The notes: a model not told the origin generated them from the letters alone. A stretch of 55,256 bases of DNA from Pseudomonas bananamidigenes (GCF_001679645.1 NZ_LRUN01000056.1:1-55256); one strand, 5' to 3'. Positions 16,544 to 25,351 are shown, counted from the stretch's first letter. A program made the numbers and translations.

Positions 16544-16842
16544 GCGGCCAGCAGACCCAGCGCACCGACCGCGACACCGGCGGTCGTCCACGGATGCTCC
16601 TGCGCGTAATCACGGGTGGCGATTCCGGTCTCGCGGGTTTTGACTTTGACTTCTTCGTAAGCATCGCTGAGCAGGCTGCGCGAATGTTTCAGCGCACTTT
16701 CGGCGTTGCCCTTGAGCGCCTTGAGGGTCTTGCGCGACTCGTCCGAAGCGTCGTCTTTGAGGCTTTCCAACGATTTGAGCAGACTCTCGATCTCCGCTTC
16801 CATGCTTTGCAACGAGGCTTTGCGTAACGAGGTGTTGGCCAT
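16516..16842 (-). CDS. DUF883 (ElaB/YqjD-like) membrane-anchored protein
   Basis: A 108-residue protein: a long, charged helix likely to form a coiled coil (residues about 10-75, MEAEIESLLKSLESLKDDASDESRKTLKAL...), then the family signature ETGIATRDYAQEHPWTTAGVAVGALGLLAAYLLFKR with one C-terminal membrane helix. ElaB/YqjD proteins are inner-membrane, often stationary-phase proteins that associate with ribosomes in E. coli. ATG 16842 follows AGGAG; the frame continuing to 16950 is not supported. Convergent with and slightly overlapping trpI. Confidence 0.88.
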   Translation of the reverse strand: MANTSLRKASLQSMEAEIESLLKSLESLKDDASDESRKTLKALKGNAESALKHSRSLLSDAYEEVKVKTRETGIATRDYAQEHPWTTAGVAVGALGLLAAYLLFKRGE

Positions 16843-16998
16843 GGTGGCTCTCCTGCATTGGTGATGAGTGGCGTGTGTTGTTTGGGACTTCACGGGTTCT
16901 GGAAAGTGCAGAAAATCTGAACTCCGGTTTCTCCCGGCGACCGAAATCAACAGCGCAAATCGCTGCTAGGCTCAAATCCACACGTCAAGGAGATCGCC

Positions 16999-17214
16999 AT
17001 GAGTGACCATCACACCTACAAGAAAATCGAGCTGGTCGGTTCGTCCACCAGCAGCATCGAAGACGCCATCAACAATGCACTGGCCGAGGCCAGCAAGAGC
17101 ATCAAGCATCTGGAATGGTTTGAAGTGGTCGATACGCGTGGCCACATCAAGGACGGCAAGGCTGCCCATTTTCAAGTGACCCTGAAAGTCGGGTTCCGGA
17201 TTGCCAGCAGCTGA
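16999..17214 (+). CDS. Dodecin flavin-binding protein
   Basis: A 71-residue dodecin, which assembles into a hollow dodecamer that stores or buffers flavins. The whole family pattern is visible: HHTYKKIELVGSSTSSIEDAINNALAEASKS, then LEWFEVVDTRGHIKDGKAAHFQVTLKVGFRI with the flavin-stacking Trp (about W42). AAGGAG precedes the ATG. Single-gene unit. Confidence 0.95.
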   Translation: MSDHHTYKKIELVGSSTSSIEDAINNALAEASKSIKHLEWFEVVDTRGHIKDGKAAHFQVTLKVGFRIASS

Positions 17215-17339
17215 GTTTGGACTACGCTTCTGAACTTGCGCGCTGGCCGAATGCCATAGGAATGGCAAAGCGCTACAGGGTGAGCGCATCGAGTGAACTC
17301 GGTGCCCGCCTCTTTTAATCCGACCAGGGAGTGCGACCG

Positions 17340-17561
17340 ATGAAGAAGTTCATGTTGGCAGTAGGTTTGTTGAGCCTTGCCGGTGGTGCGTTTGCTGCCG
17401 GCAAGCCTTGTGAAGAGCTGAAAGCCGAGATTGCGGCGAAACTGGATGCCAAGGGCGTTTCCGGTTATTCGCTGGAGATTGTCGATAAAGGGGCACACGA
17501 CGGGAAAGTCGTAGGCACTTGCGAAGGCAAGACCAAGGAAATCGTCTACAAGCGCGGTTGA
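17340..17561 (+). CDS. DUF1161 family exported protein, copy 1
   Basis: A 73-residue secreted protein: signal peptide MKKFMLAVGLLSLAGGAFAA, then a short domain with two cysteines (PCEELK and VGTCEG) that probably form a disulfide in the periplasm. The pattern CEELKxEIxxK...YxLEIV...VGTC is shared with the gene at 19414-19653. Function unknown. Start at ATG 17340 follows AGGGAG. Confidence 0.85.
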   Translation: MKKFMLAVGLLSLAGGAFAAGKPCEELKAEIAAKLDAKGVSGYSLEIVDKGAHDGKVVGTCEGKTKEIVYKRG

Positions 17562-17573
17562 TCGCCTGTAATG

Positions 17574-17604
17574 CAAAAGCCGACGCAATGCGTCGGCTTT
17601 TTTG
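17574..17604 (+). terminator. Rho-independent terminator after DUF1161 copy 1
   Basis: Stem AAAAGCCGACG/CGTCGGCTTTT with a CAATG loop and a T6 run; symmetric enough to serve the convergent monooxygenase gene as well. Confidence 0.85.
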
Positions 17605-17634
17605 TACCCGGATACTTTGCACAACTATCAGGCC

Positions 17635-18636
17635 TCAGCCCTTCATCACCTGCGCCAGCAATTCGTAGGAATGCAGGCGATCGGCGTGTTCGTACAGATC
17701 GCAGGTGAAGATCAGCTCATCAGCCTGGGTCTGTTCGATCAGCACTTCCAGCTTCGCACGGATTTTCTGCGGACTGCCGACCATCGCCAGGCCCAGGAAA
17801 TCGCCTACGGCTTCACGCTCATGAGGCAGCCACAGGCCATCCATGGTTTTCACCGGAGGACGCTGCACCAGACTTTGTCCGCGCATCAGCGCGAGAATAC
17901 GCTGGTACACCGAGGTCGCCAGGTAGTCGGCCTGTTCGTCGGTGTCGGCCGCGACCAGCGGCACGCCGAGCATCACGTACGGTTTATCGAGTACTGCGGA
18001 CGGCTTGAAGTGATTGCGATAGACGCGAATCGCCTCATGCATGAAGCGCGGTGCGAAATGCGAGGCGAAGGCATAAGGCAAACCGCGTTCGCCAGCCAGT
18101 TGCGCACTGAACAGGCTGGAGCCGAGCAGCCAGATCGGTACGTTGGTGCCGGTGCCCGGCATCGCGATCACCCGCTGATCCGGTGTACGCGGGCCTAGGA
18201 AGCGCACCAGTTCGGCAACATCTTCCGGAAAGTCGTCAGCGCTGCCGGAGCGCTCACGACGCAAGGCCCGGGCGGTCATCTGGTCAGAGCCGGGCGCGCG
18301 TCCCAGACCGAGGTCGATGCGCCCCGGATAGAGGCTTTCGAGGGTGCCGAACTGCTCGGCGATCACCAGTGGCGCGTGATTGGGCAGCATCACGCCGCCG
18401 GAGCCGACACGGATGGTCGAGGTGCCCCCGGCCAGATAGCCCAGCAGCACCGACGTGGCGGAGCTGGCAATACCATCCATGTTGTGGTGCTCGGCAACCC
18501 AGAACCGGGTGTAGCCGAATTTCTCGACATGCTGCGCCAGATCCAGCGAGTTGCGCAGCGACTGGGCCGGGCTGCCGTTCTCGCGCACCGGCACCAGGTC
18601 GAGGGTGGAAAACTTTACGTCGGACAGTTGCTTCAT
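17635..18636 (-). CDS. Luciferase-like (LLM class) flavin-dependent monooxygenase, YhbW-like
   Basis: A 333-residue protein of the bacterial luciferase-like superfamily in the single-component YhbW/MsnO8 group. The N-terminal FSTLDLVPVRENGSPAQSLRNSLDLAQHVEKFGYTRFWVAEHHNM segment and the IRVGSGGVMLPNHAPLVIAEQFGTLESLYPGRIDLGLGRAPGSD barrel segment are diagnostic. It uses reduced FMN or F420-like cofactor (FMN in this genus); the substrate is unknown. Stand-alone gene on the minus strand, divergent from osmC. Confidence 0.88.
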   Translation of the reverse strand: MKQLSDVKFSTLDLVPVRENGSPAQSLRNSLDLAQHVEKFGYTRFWVAEHHNMDGIASSATSVLLGYLAGGTSTIRVGSGGVMLPNHAPLVIAEQFGTLESLYPGRIDLGLGRAPGSDQMTARALRRERSGSADDFPEDVAELVRFLGPRTPDQRVIAMPGTGTNVPIWLLGSSLFSAQLAGERGLPYAFASHFAPRFMHEAIRVYRNHFKPSAVLDKPYVMLGVPLVAADTDEQADYLATSVYQRILALMRGQSLVQRPPVKTMDGLWLPHEREAVGDFLGLAMVGSPQKIRAKLEVLIEQTQADELIFTCDLYEHADRLHSYELLAQVMKG

Positions 18637-18879
18637 GAACCTGCATCTCCGATTGAGGGCGCCGGTGTGTTCCTGACGAACGCAAACCTGCCCAATTCAT
18701 AAGCGTGTTCTGTGCAATAAGGGCATATACCCGAGTTTCAATAGCCTATCCGAAATTTCCTACTGAAAAAGTCAACGACTCAGCCGGGCTGAACTTTGTC
18801 CTGGCGTCTATCCTCAGAAGCCTTGCAAGTAAAAACCCTGACGGCGCGGCCTTTCGCGCCCGATCCTGAGGAGGCACAC

Positions 18880-19311
18880 ATGGCTATCGTGAAGAAAGCA
18901 TCCGCACACTGGGAAGGTGACCTGAAAACCGGCATCGGCTCGATCTCCACCGAAACCGGCGTCCTGCGTGAAGCGCCATACGGCTTCAAGGCCCGCTTCG
19001 AGGGCGGCAAGGGCACCAACCCGGAAGAACTGATCGGCGCCGCCCATGCCGGCTGTTTCTCCATGGCGTTCTCGATGATCCTCGGCGATGCCGGGCTGAA
19101 GGCCGAAAGTATCGACACCCAGGCTGAGGTCACCTTGGATCAGGTTGACGGCGGTTTCGCGATCACCGCAGTGAAGCTGATTCTCAAGGCGAAGATTCCG
19201 GGCGCCACCCAGGCGCAGTTCGAAGAGCTGAGCAACAAGGCCAAGGAAGGTTGCCCGGTGTCGAAGGTCTTGAATGCGAAGATCAGCCTGGATGCGTCAC
19301 TGGTAAGCTGA
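18880..19311 (+). CDS. osmC: OsmC organic hydroperoxide reductase
   Basis: A 143-residue OsmC-family thiol peroxidase that reduces organic hydroperoxides. The two catalytic cysteines sit exactly where expected, C59 (AAHAGCFSMA) and C125 (KEGCPVSKV), with R39 and E50 of the active site. The OsmC subgroup (rather than Ohr) is indicated by the N-terminal KKASAHWEGDLKTGIGSISTETG. The ATG at 18880 follows GAGGAGGC. Usually stationary-phase/osmotic induced; no promoter element was assigned with confidence here. Confidence 0.93.
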   Translation: MAIVKKASAHWEGDLKTGIGSISTETGVLREAPYGFKARFEGGKGTNPEELIGAAHAGCFSMAFSMILGDAGLKAESIDTQAEVTLDQVDGGFAITAVKLILKAKIPGATQAQFEELSNKAKEGCPVSKVLNAKISLDASLVS

Positions 19312-19413
19312 TCGACTTGAGCAGCATCAGAACCCGCCAGGCAAAAATGTGGTCGAATAAATGACAGCAGCTTTCGCGCATCGTCGTGCGCACTGCTCCC
19401 GGGAGCTTCAACC

Positions 19414-19653
19414 ATGAAACGTTTTGCTTTGGCGGTTTTCTGTAGCGTGCTGGCAACCTCGGCCTTCGCTGCGCCCAAGGATTGCGAAGAACTCAAACAG
19501 GAGATCGAAATCAAGATTCAGGCGAATGCCGTGCCTTCCTACACGCTGGAGATAGTCTCCAAAGAGGAGGCTGAAAAGCACGACGTCGCCATGATCGTCG
19601 GCACTTGCGAGAACGGCACCAAGGCCATCATCTACCAGAAGAATGACAGCTGA
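19414..19653 (+). CDS. DUF1161 family exported protein, copy 2
   Basis: A 79-residue secreted protein: signal peptide MKRFALAVFCSVLATSAFAA, then the same two-cysteine pattern as 17340-17561 (DCEELK... YTLEIVSK... VGTCENGTK). It is about six residues longer than copy 1, with an acidic/basic insert EEAEKHD. The start follows GGGAG. Paralogue of copy 1, with the monooxygenase and osmC between them. Function unknown. Confidence 0.85.
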   Translation: MKRFALAVFCSVLATSAFAAPKDCEELKQEIEIKIQANAVPSYTLEIVSKEEAEKHDVAMIVGTCENGTKAIIYQKNDS

Positions 19654-19659
19654 TTCAGG

Positions 19660-20079
19660 CTAGATGGCGCAAAAGGTGTCGCGATCCTCGGCGACGATTT
19701 CCCGCTTGGCGTTATACAGCCGGGCACTGGGAGTAAACATCAGGGAACGACCCTCCAGCACGTAACGCTGCCCCGCTTCGAAATGGTCGAAGCGGATGGT
19801 CAGGTAGCACAGGCGCTCCACAGGATCGTTCAACATGCCAGCGCCTCCACCGGGCGCCTCGAAATCGAAACGCACCAGCAACTCATGGCTGCCGGGCGTC
19901 ACCTGAAAGAAACGTCCGTCATTCAGGCGCTGATTGTCGAGACGATCGGCCATCAGCAGTTTTCCGCCTGGGGTCGGCGTCGAGAAGTCGACCCAGGCCA
20001 TGCTGGGGTCGACCGGAGGCATCGGTGTCTGACAACCGGCAAGCACACCGGCAATCAGCAACAGCATCGTCTTGCGCAT
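19660..20079 (-). CDS. Hypothetical lipoprotein A of a tandem pair
   Basis: A 139-residue predicted lipoprotein with lipobox LAGC (Cys16) after a short hydrophobic helix. The mature part has a compact beta-rich look: RFFQVTPGSHELLVRFDF, then CYLTIRFDHFEAGQRYVLEG and PSARLYN. The same pattern is found in its upstream neighbour (20120-20542), so they are a tandem duplication in one operon, 40 bases apart. The start at 20079 is chosen because it gives a signal peptide; the extension to 20157 does not. PGSHEL and AGQRY resemble surface-exposed periplasmic domains of unknown role. Confidence 0.75.
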   Translation of the reverse strand: MRKTMLLLIAGVLAGCQTPMPPVDPSMAWVDFSTPTPGGKLLMADRLDNQRLNDGRFFQVTPGSHELLVRFDFEAPGGGAGMLNDPVERLCYLTIRFDHFEAGQRYVLEGRSLMFTPSARLYNAKREIVAEDRDTFCAI

Positions 20080-20119
20080 GATGAATGTCCGTGGATTCGG
20101 ACATTCAGCATAACGCCGA

Positions 20120-20542
20120 TCAGGTGCGCTGGCAGCCTGCCGGTTTACCTTGGCCAACTACATTTCGCTGCTGGTCGTAGAGCCTGGCCCACGGCCGGAA
20201 CCCGACATTGCCGGCCTGGAGCTGGTAGCGCTGGCCGGCGTTGAAGTCCGTAAATTTCAGGCTCAACTGGCAATCGCGCCACAGCGGTTCAGCATCGGGG
20301 CCGATGTTGGTTGCTTCCACCGGAAACTGGTAGCGCACCTTCAGTTCGTGACTGCCGGGCTGTACCTCGAAATAACGTCTGTCGACGGCGGCCTTCCTGT
20401 CGACTTCCAGCGCTTGCAATGCCGTGTCCTGTTGCCGCGAATCCAGATCGATCCAGGCTTGCGTGGGGTCAGGCGAAGGCATTCCGAATCCGGCACAACC
20501 GGCCAGCGTCAGCAGGCCTCCCGTCAGTATCAAGATGCGCAT
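20120..20542 (-). CDS. Hypothetical lipoprotein B of a tandem pair
   Basis: A 140-residue predicted lipoprotein: MRILILTGGLLTLAGC (lipobox Cys16). The mature domain matches its downstream neighbour: W-I-D near the start, RRYFEVQPGSHELKVRYQF, CQLSLKFTDFNAGQRYQLQ and PWARLYDQQRNVV. Both end with a second cysteine near the C-terminus, so a disulfide within the domain is possible. First gene of the pair; divergent from the aminopeptidase gene. No function known. Confidence 0.75.
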   Translation of the reverse strand: MRILILTGGLLTLAGCAGFGMPSPDPTQAWIDLDSRQQDTALQALEVDRKAAVDRRYFEVQPGSHELKVRYQFPVEATNIGPDAEPLWRDCQLSLKFTDFNAGQRYQLQAGNVGFRPWARLYDQQRNVVGQGKPAGCQRT

Positions 20543-20601
20543 GGCGAAGCTCCAATGGGCGGGATAGTCTTGCGATCAGACTTTCCAGGGATGTTCTTAT
20601 T

Positions 20602-21687
20602 GTGTTCAGGCCGTTTCCAAGCCTTGGGTTACTTGATCGCGTTTTGCGGGTTTTGTTTCCGGGTGTGCTGTTTTTGTTGCTCAACGGTTGCTCCAGCATC
20701 AGTTATTACAGCCAGCTGGCCAACGGTCAGCTGCAATTGCTTCGGGCACGGGAGCCGGTAGCCAAGGTGATTGCCGACCCGAGCCGGGACGCAACGTTGC
20801 GCGCACACCTGGTTCAGGCACAAAAGGCCCGGGACTTCGCCAGCCAGCATCTGCATCTGCCGGATAACCAGAGCTATCGCCTGTACGCCGACATTCACCG
20901 ACCGTACGTGGTGTGGAACGTGTTCGCCACGCCGGAGTTTTCCCTGAGCCCGCAGAACCACTGTTTCCCGATTGCCGGGTGCGTGGCCTATCGCGGTTAC
21001 TACAGCCAGAGTGCGGCACGGGGCGAAGCCGCGATTCAGCGCCTGCAAGGCATGGATGTGTCGATCGGCGGTGTCGAGGCCTATTCGACCCTGGGCTGGT
21101 TCAACGACCCGATCCTCAACTCGATGATGGGCTGGGGCGATGAACGCCTGGCGACGCTGATCTTCCATGAACTGGGTCATCAGCGCTTCTACGTGAAGGA
21201 CGACACCGGGTTCAACGAGTCCTACGCCACCTTTGTCGAGCAGGAAGGCACCCGGCAATGGCGGGCGTTTCGTGGCCTGCCGCCCGAAAATGACGCTCAA
21301 CTCAAACGCCGCGATCAGTTCATTCAGCTGATCCTCGATACCCGGGCCCGGCTGGAAAAGCTGTACACGCAACAGATGCCCGTCGAACAGATGCGCGAAC
21401 GCAAGGCCGCCGAGTTCGAACGGTTTCGCCGGGACTATCGGGAGATGCGCGATCACCAGTGGGCCGGGGACAAACGTTATGACGCCTGGGTCAATGCACC
21501 GCTGAACAATGCGCGACTGTTGCCGTTCGGGCTTTATGACCAGTGGGTGCCGGCGTTTGCTGCCCTGTTCAGGCAAGTCGGTGGGGATTGGCAGAAGTTT
21601 TATGCACAGGTGGAAAAACTGGGCGGCTTGCCGGCTGACAAGCGAAAGGCAGCGCTGCGTGAGCTGACCACCCTTCGCTCCGATTGA
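20602..21687 (+). CDS. Predicted zinc aminopeptidase (COG4324 type), lipoprotein
   Basis: About 361 residues. A gluzincin-like motif HELGH (H189, E190, H193) and a downstream NESYATFVEQEG (E206 as the third zinc ligand) define the predicted aminopeptidase family. The N-terminus is hydrophobic and carries a lipobox-like LNGC, so the enzyme is probably membrane-anchored facing the periplasm. The start is uncertain: I chose GTG 20602 after CAGGGA because longer frames run into the lipoprotein promoter region; GTG 20665 is an alternative. Three bases separate its stop from the convergent HAD gene. Substrate unknown. Confidence 0.8.
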   Translation: MFRPFPSLGLLDRVLRVLFPGVLFLLLNGCSSISYYSQLANGQLQLLRAREPVAKVIADPSRDATLRAHLVQAQKARDFASQHLHLPDNQSYRLYADIHRPYVVWNVFATPEFSLSPQNHCFPIAGCVAYRGYYSQSAARGEAAIQRLQGMDVSIGGVEAYSTLGWFNDPILNSMMGWGDERLATLIFHELGHQRFYVKDDTGFNESYATFVEQEGTRQWRAFRGLPPENDAQLKRRDQFIQLILDTRARLEKLYTQQMPVEQMRERKAAEFERFRRDYREMRDHQWAGDKRYDAWVNAPLNNARLLPFGLYDQWVPAFAALFRQVGGDWQKFYAQVEKLGGLPADKRKAALRELTTLRSD

Positions 21688-21690
21688 CGC

Positions 21691-22341
21691 TCAGCGCTGC
21701 AGAAATGCCTGATGCAGCTCGGCCAGAGTCTCAAAGTGATAGGCCGGCGCCTCGGCGCTCAGCTCTTCATGGCTGCCGAAGCCGTACCCCACCGCCGCAG
21801 CATCCAGCCCGTTGCTGCGAGCACCGATCAGGTCGTGCTTTCGGTCACCGATCATCAGCGTGGTGGCCGGATCCAGCCCCTCCTCGGCCATCAGGTGTGC
21901 AATCAGCTCGACCTTGTTGGTGCGGGTGCCGTCCAGTTCACTGCCGTAGATCACTTTGAAGTGTTTGGCGAAATCGAAGTGCCGGGCGATTTCCCGGGCA
22001 AACACCCACGGCTTCGAAGTCGCGATATACAACTGCCGGCCCTGGCCATTCAGGGCTTCCAGCAACGGCATGACGCCTTCGAACACGCGATTTTCGTACA
22101 ACCCCGTGACCTTGAAGCGCTCGCGATAGAAATTCACCGCCTCCCAGGCCCTGGCTTCATCGAAACCATAAAACTGCATGAACGCCTGCAACAGCGGCGG
22201 GCCAATGAAATGTTCCAGTCTGGTGAGATCAGGCTCATCGATGCCGAGTTTGCTCAAGGCGAACTGGATGGAGCGGGTAATGCCCTCACGCGGGTCGGTG
22301 AGGGTGCCATCGAGGTCGAACAATAGGGTCTGGTGATGCAT
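21691..22341 (-). CDS. HAD-family hydrolase, phosphoglycolate-phosphatase-like
   Basis: A 216-residue haloacid-dehalogenase phosphatase. Motif I is FDLDGTLTD (nucleophile D9, acid D11), motif II IATSKP, motif III Lys in the NKVELI region and motif IV MIGDRKHD. The C1-type helical cap fits residues 15-80. It resembles PA0065-type and Gph-like proteins; substrate cannot be told. It sits 28 bases downstream of the gamma carbonic anhydrase gene, forming a probable two-gene operon. Confidence 0.88.
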   Translation of the reverse strand: MHHQTLLFDLDGTLTDPREGITRSIQFALSKLGIDEPDLTRLEHFIGPPLLQAFMQFYGFDEARAWEAVNFYRERFKVTGLYENRVFEGVMPLLEALNGQGRQLYIATSKPWVFAREIARHFDFAKHFKVIYGSELDGTRTNKVELIAHLMAEEGLDPATTLMIGDRKHDLIGARSNGLDAAAVGYGFGSHEELSAEAPAYHFETLAELHQAFLQR

Positions 22342-22369
22342 GAAAAATCCCGGGCAATGGAGAGGAAAA

Positions 22370-22915
22370 TCAGAGCTGGTCGTAGCCTTCGGCCAGATGC
22401 AGATCCTTGAGCTTCACGTAATTCGCCGCGCTGTAGGTGAAAAAGGCGTTTTCCTTGTCGGTCAGCGGACGGACCTGTTTCACCGGGCTGCCCACATACA
22501 GGAAACCGCTTTCCAGGCGCTTGCCCGGTGGTACCAGGCTGCCGGCGCCGATGATCACATCGTCCTCGACCACCGCACCGTCCATGACAATGCTGCCCAT
22601 CCCGATCAGTACGCGGCTGCCGACGCTGCAGCCATGCAGCATGACCTTGTGGGCGATGGTCACGTCATCGCCGATCAAAAGGGGAAAGCCGTCCGGGTTG
22701 AACGGGCCGGCATGGGTGATGTGCAACACACAGCCATCCTGCACGCTGGTGCGCGCGCCGATACGGATGCGGTGCATGTCGCCGCGGATCACGGTCAGCG
22801 GCCATACGGAGCTGTCTTCGCCGATTTCGACGTCGCCGATCACCACCGCGGAGCCGTCGACAAAAGCGCCTTTGCTCAAACGTGGGGTGTGATACTGGTA
22901 CTTGCGAAGGGACAC
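22370..22915 (-). CDS. Gamma-class carbonic anhydrase family protein (YrdA/PaaY-like)
   Basis: A 181-residue left-handed beta-helix protein with hexapeptide repeats (for example VVIGDVEIGEDSSVWP, VLIGMGSIVMDGAVVEDDVIIGAGSLV). The zinc-site histidines are seen in VLHITHAG (H65/H68), TIAHKVMLHG (H89, H94). GTG 22915 after AGAGAGAA was taken as start; the frame runs to 23002 but that part overlaps the prlC start region and looks non-coding. Many members of this group are not proven carbonic anhydrases. Divergent from prlC. Confidence 0.85.
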   Translation of the reverse strand: MSLRKYQYHTPRLSKGAFVDGSAVVIGDVEIGEDSSVWPLTVIRGDMHRIRIGARTSVQDGCVLHITHAGPFNPDGFPLLIGDDVTIAHKVMLHGCSVGSRVLIGMGSIVMDGAVVEDDVIIGAGSLVPPGKRLESGFLYVGSPVKQVRPLTDKENAFFTYSAANYVKLKDLHLAEGYDQL

Positions 22916-23004
22916 GATTGGTTCTCTCTCTGTCGCCGATAGCTGCGGTGGGTGTCGATTGTAATTAAGATGGGCGCATGTTTCTTCCAGCCAAGGTGCC
23001 AACC

Positions 23005-25056
23005 GTGAGCGTGAACAACCCTCTTCTGCAGTCCTACGACCTGCCGCCGTTCTCCGCGATCCGTGCCGAACATGTGCAGCCGGCCATCGAAACCATTCTG
23101 GCCGACAACCGCGCCGCCATTGCCGAGATCCTCAAGACCCAGGGCCGGAACCCGACCTGGGCCGGGCTGGTGCTGGCGATGGACGAACTCAATGATCGCC
23201 TGGGCGCTGCCTGGAGCCCGGTCAGCCACCTCAATGCGGTGTGCAACAGCGCCGAACTGCGTGAAGCCTACGAGTCCTGCCTGCCGGCGCTGAGCGCCTA
23301 TTCCACCGAGATGGGCCAGAACCGCGAACTGTTCCAGGCCTATGAAGCCCTGGCCAACAGCCCGGAAGCCGCCGGGTTCGACGTGGCGCAGAAAACCATT
23401 CTGCAACATGCCCTGCGTGACTTCCGCCTGTCGGGTATCGACCTGCCGGAAGCCGAGCAGAAGCGCTATGCAGAAGTACAGAGCAAGCTGTCCGAACTTG
23501 GCAGCCGCTTCTCCAACCAGTTGCTCGACGCCACTCAAGCCTGGACCAAGCACCTGACCGACGAAGCCGCCCTCGCCGGCCTGACCGATTCGGCCAAGGC
23601 GCAAATGGCTGCCGCCGCACAGGCCAAGGGCCTCGATGGCTGGCTGATCACCCTGGAATTCCCGAGCTACTACGCGGTGATGACCTATGCCCAGGATCGT
23701 GCGCTGCGTGAGGAAGTCTACGCCGCCTACTGCACCCGCGCGTCGGATCAAGGACCGAATGCCGGCCAGTTCGATAACGGCCCGGTCATGAGTGAAATCC
23801 TCGACCTGCGCCAGGAACTGGCCAGGCTGCTGGGGTTTTCGAGTTTTGCCGAGCTGAGCCTGGCGACCAAAATGGCCGAATCCAGCGATCAGGTACTGAG
23901 TTTCCTGCGCGACCTGGCCAAACGCAGCAAACCGTTCGCCGCCCAGGATCTGCAACAGCTGAAGGCTTACGCCGCCGAACAGGGCTGTGCCGATCTGCAA
24001 AGCTGGGACAGCGGTTTCTACGGTGAAAAGCTCCGTGAACAACGCTACAGCGTCGCCCAGGAAACCCTGCGCGCCTACTTCCCGATCGACAAGGTACTGG
24101 GCGGCCTGTTCGCGATCGTCCAGCGCCTGTACGGCATCGAAATCGCCGAACTGAAAGGCTTCGATACCTGGCATCCGGACGTGCGCCTGTTCGAGATAAA
24201 GGAAAACGGCCAGCACGTCGGCCGCTTCTTCTTCGACCTCTACGCCCGCGCCAACAAGCGCGGCGGTGCCTGGATGGACGGCGCCCGCGATCGTCGCCGC
24301 ACGATCGACGGCGTACTGCAAAGCCCGGTGGCCAACCTGGTGTGCAACTTCACTCCGGCCGACAGCGGCAAGCCTGCGCTGCTGACCCATGATGAAGTGA
24401 CCACCCTGTTCCACGAATTCGGCCATGGCCTGCACCACCTGCTGACCCGCGTCGAGCATGCCGGCGTGTCCGGCATCAATGGCGTGGCGTGGGATGCGGT
24501 CGAGCTGCCGAGCCAGTTCATGGAAAACTGGTGCTGGGAGCCGGAAGGCCTGGCGCTGATTTCCGGGCATTACGAAACCGGAGAACCGCTGCCGCAGGAC
24601 TTGCTGGAGAAAATGCTCGCGGCGAAAAACTTCCAGTCCGGCCTGATGATGGTGCGCCAGCTGGAGTTCTCGCTGTTCGACTTCGAACTGCACGCCACCC
24701 ACGGTGACGGCCGCAGCGTTGCGCAGGTACTGGAAAGCGTACGGAACGAAGTCTCGGTGATGCGTCCGCCGGCCTACAACCGATTCCCCAACAGTTTCGC
24801 GCATATCTTCGCCGGCGGTTACGCGGCGGGCTACTACAGCTACAAGTGGGCAGAAGTGCTGTCGGCGGATGCCTTCTCCAGGTTCGAAGAAGACGGCGTG
24901 CTCAATGCCGACACCGGCCGCGCCTTCCGTGAAGCGATCCTGGCCCGCGGCGGCTCTCAGGAGCCGATGGTGCTGTTCGTCGACTTCCGTGGCCGTGAAC
25001 CTTCGATTGACGCACTCTTGCGCCACAGCGGCCTGAGTGAGGACGCGGCAGCATGA
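23005..25056 (+). CDS. prlC: Oligopeptidase A (M3 metallopeptidase)
   Basis: A 683-residue cytosolic zinc oligopeptidase that degrades short peptides, including cleaved signal peptides. The zinc site is FHEFGHGLHH (H470, E471, H474) with E500 in WDAVELPSQF as third ligand. The substrate-binding loop is intact: FAHIFAGGYAAGYYSYKW (H600, Gly-Gly 604-605, Tyr 606/610/613). I chose GTG 23005 (VNNPLLQSYDLPPF) after AAGGTG, which gives the family length; ATG 22978 is the alternative. It overlaps yheV by four bases (ATGA). Confidence 0.95.
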   Translation: MSVNNPLLQSYDLPPFSAIRAEHVQPAIETILADNRAAIAEILKTQGRNPTWAGLVLAMDELNDRLGAAWSPVSHLNAVCNSAELREAYESCLPALSAYSTEMGQNRELFQAYEALANSPEAAGFDVAQKTILQHALRDFRLSGIDLPEAEQKRYAEVQSKLSELGSRFSNQLLDATQAWTKHLTDEAALAGLTDSAKAQMAAAAQAKGLDGWLITLEFPSYYAVMTYAQDRALREEVYAAYCTRASDQGPNAGQFDNGPVMSEILDLRQELARLLGFSSFAELSLATKMAESSDQVLSFLRDLAKRSKPFAAQDLQQLKAYAAEQGCADLQSWDSGFYGEKLREQRYSVAQETLRAYFPIDKVLGGLFAIVQRLYGIEIAELKGFDTWHPDVRLFEIKENGQHVGRFFFDLYARANKRGGAWMDGARDRRRTIDGVLQSPVANLVCNFTPADSGKPALLTHDEVTTLFHEFGHGLHHLLTRVEHAGVSGINGVAWDAVELPSQFMENWCWEPEGLALISGHYETGEPLPQDLLEKMLAAKNFQSGLMMVRQLEFSLFDFELHATHGDGRSVAQVLESVRNEVSVMRPPAYNRFPNSFAHIFAGGYAAGYYSYKWAEVLSADAFSRFEEDGVLNADTGRAFREAILARGGSQEPMVLFVDFRGREPSIDALLRHSGLSEDAAA

Positions 25057-25343
25057 GTGAGGCACCTGTGAAGACCAAAAAACGCTTTATCGCCGGGGCG
25101 GTCTGCCCGGCGTGCAGCGAGCCGGACAAGCTGATGATGTGGAGCGAAGACGACGTCCCGCACCGCGAATGCGTGGCGTGCGGCTACAGCGATACGCTCA
25201 ATGCCCAAGGGCTGTCGGTTCCGAAGGAACTGGGTACGCGAGTCAACACCAGCGCACTCAAGCCTGCACCGGACAAGACGGTTCAGGCAGTGCAGTTTTT
25301 CCCGAACCCGAAGCTGAAGAAAAAGCCCGACGAGCCGCACTGA
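25053..25343 (+). CDS. yheV: YheV-family zinc-ribbon protein
   Basis: A 96-residue protein with two CxxC knuckles (AVCPACSEPDK and RECVACGYSD), a zinc ribbon of the YheV/DUF2387 family. It is co-translated with prlC through an ATGA overlap, a conserved pairing in gamma-proteobacteria (prlC-yheV/PA0067-PA0068). The lysine-rich C-terminus may be disordered. Molecular role unknown. Confidence 0.9.
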   Translation: MSEAPVKTKKRFIAGAVCPACSEPDKLMMWSEDDVPHRECVACGYSDTLNAQGLSVPKELGTRVNTSALKPAPDKTVQAVQFFPNPKLKKKPDEPH

Positions 25344-25351
25344 TCCCGATG

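Noticed and set aside
22876..25065. A 729-codon minus-strand open frame
   Set aside because: Opposite to prlC, with no signature motifs; a shadow of a high-GC gene.
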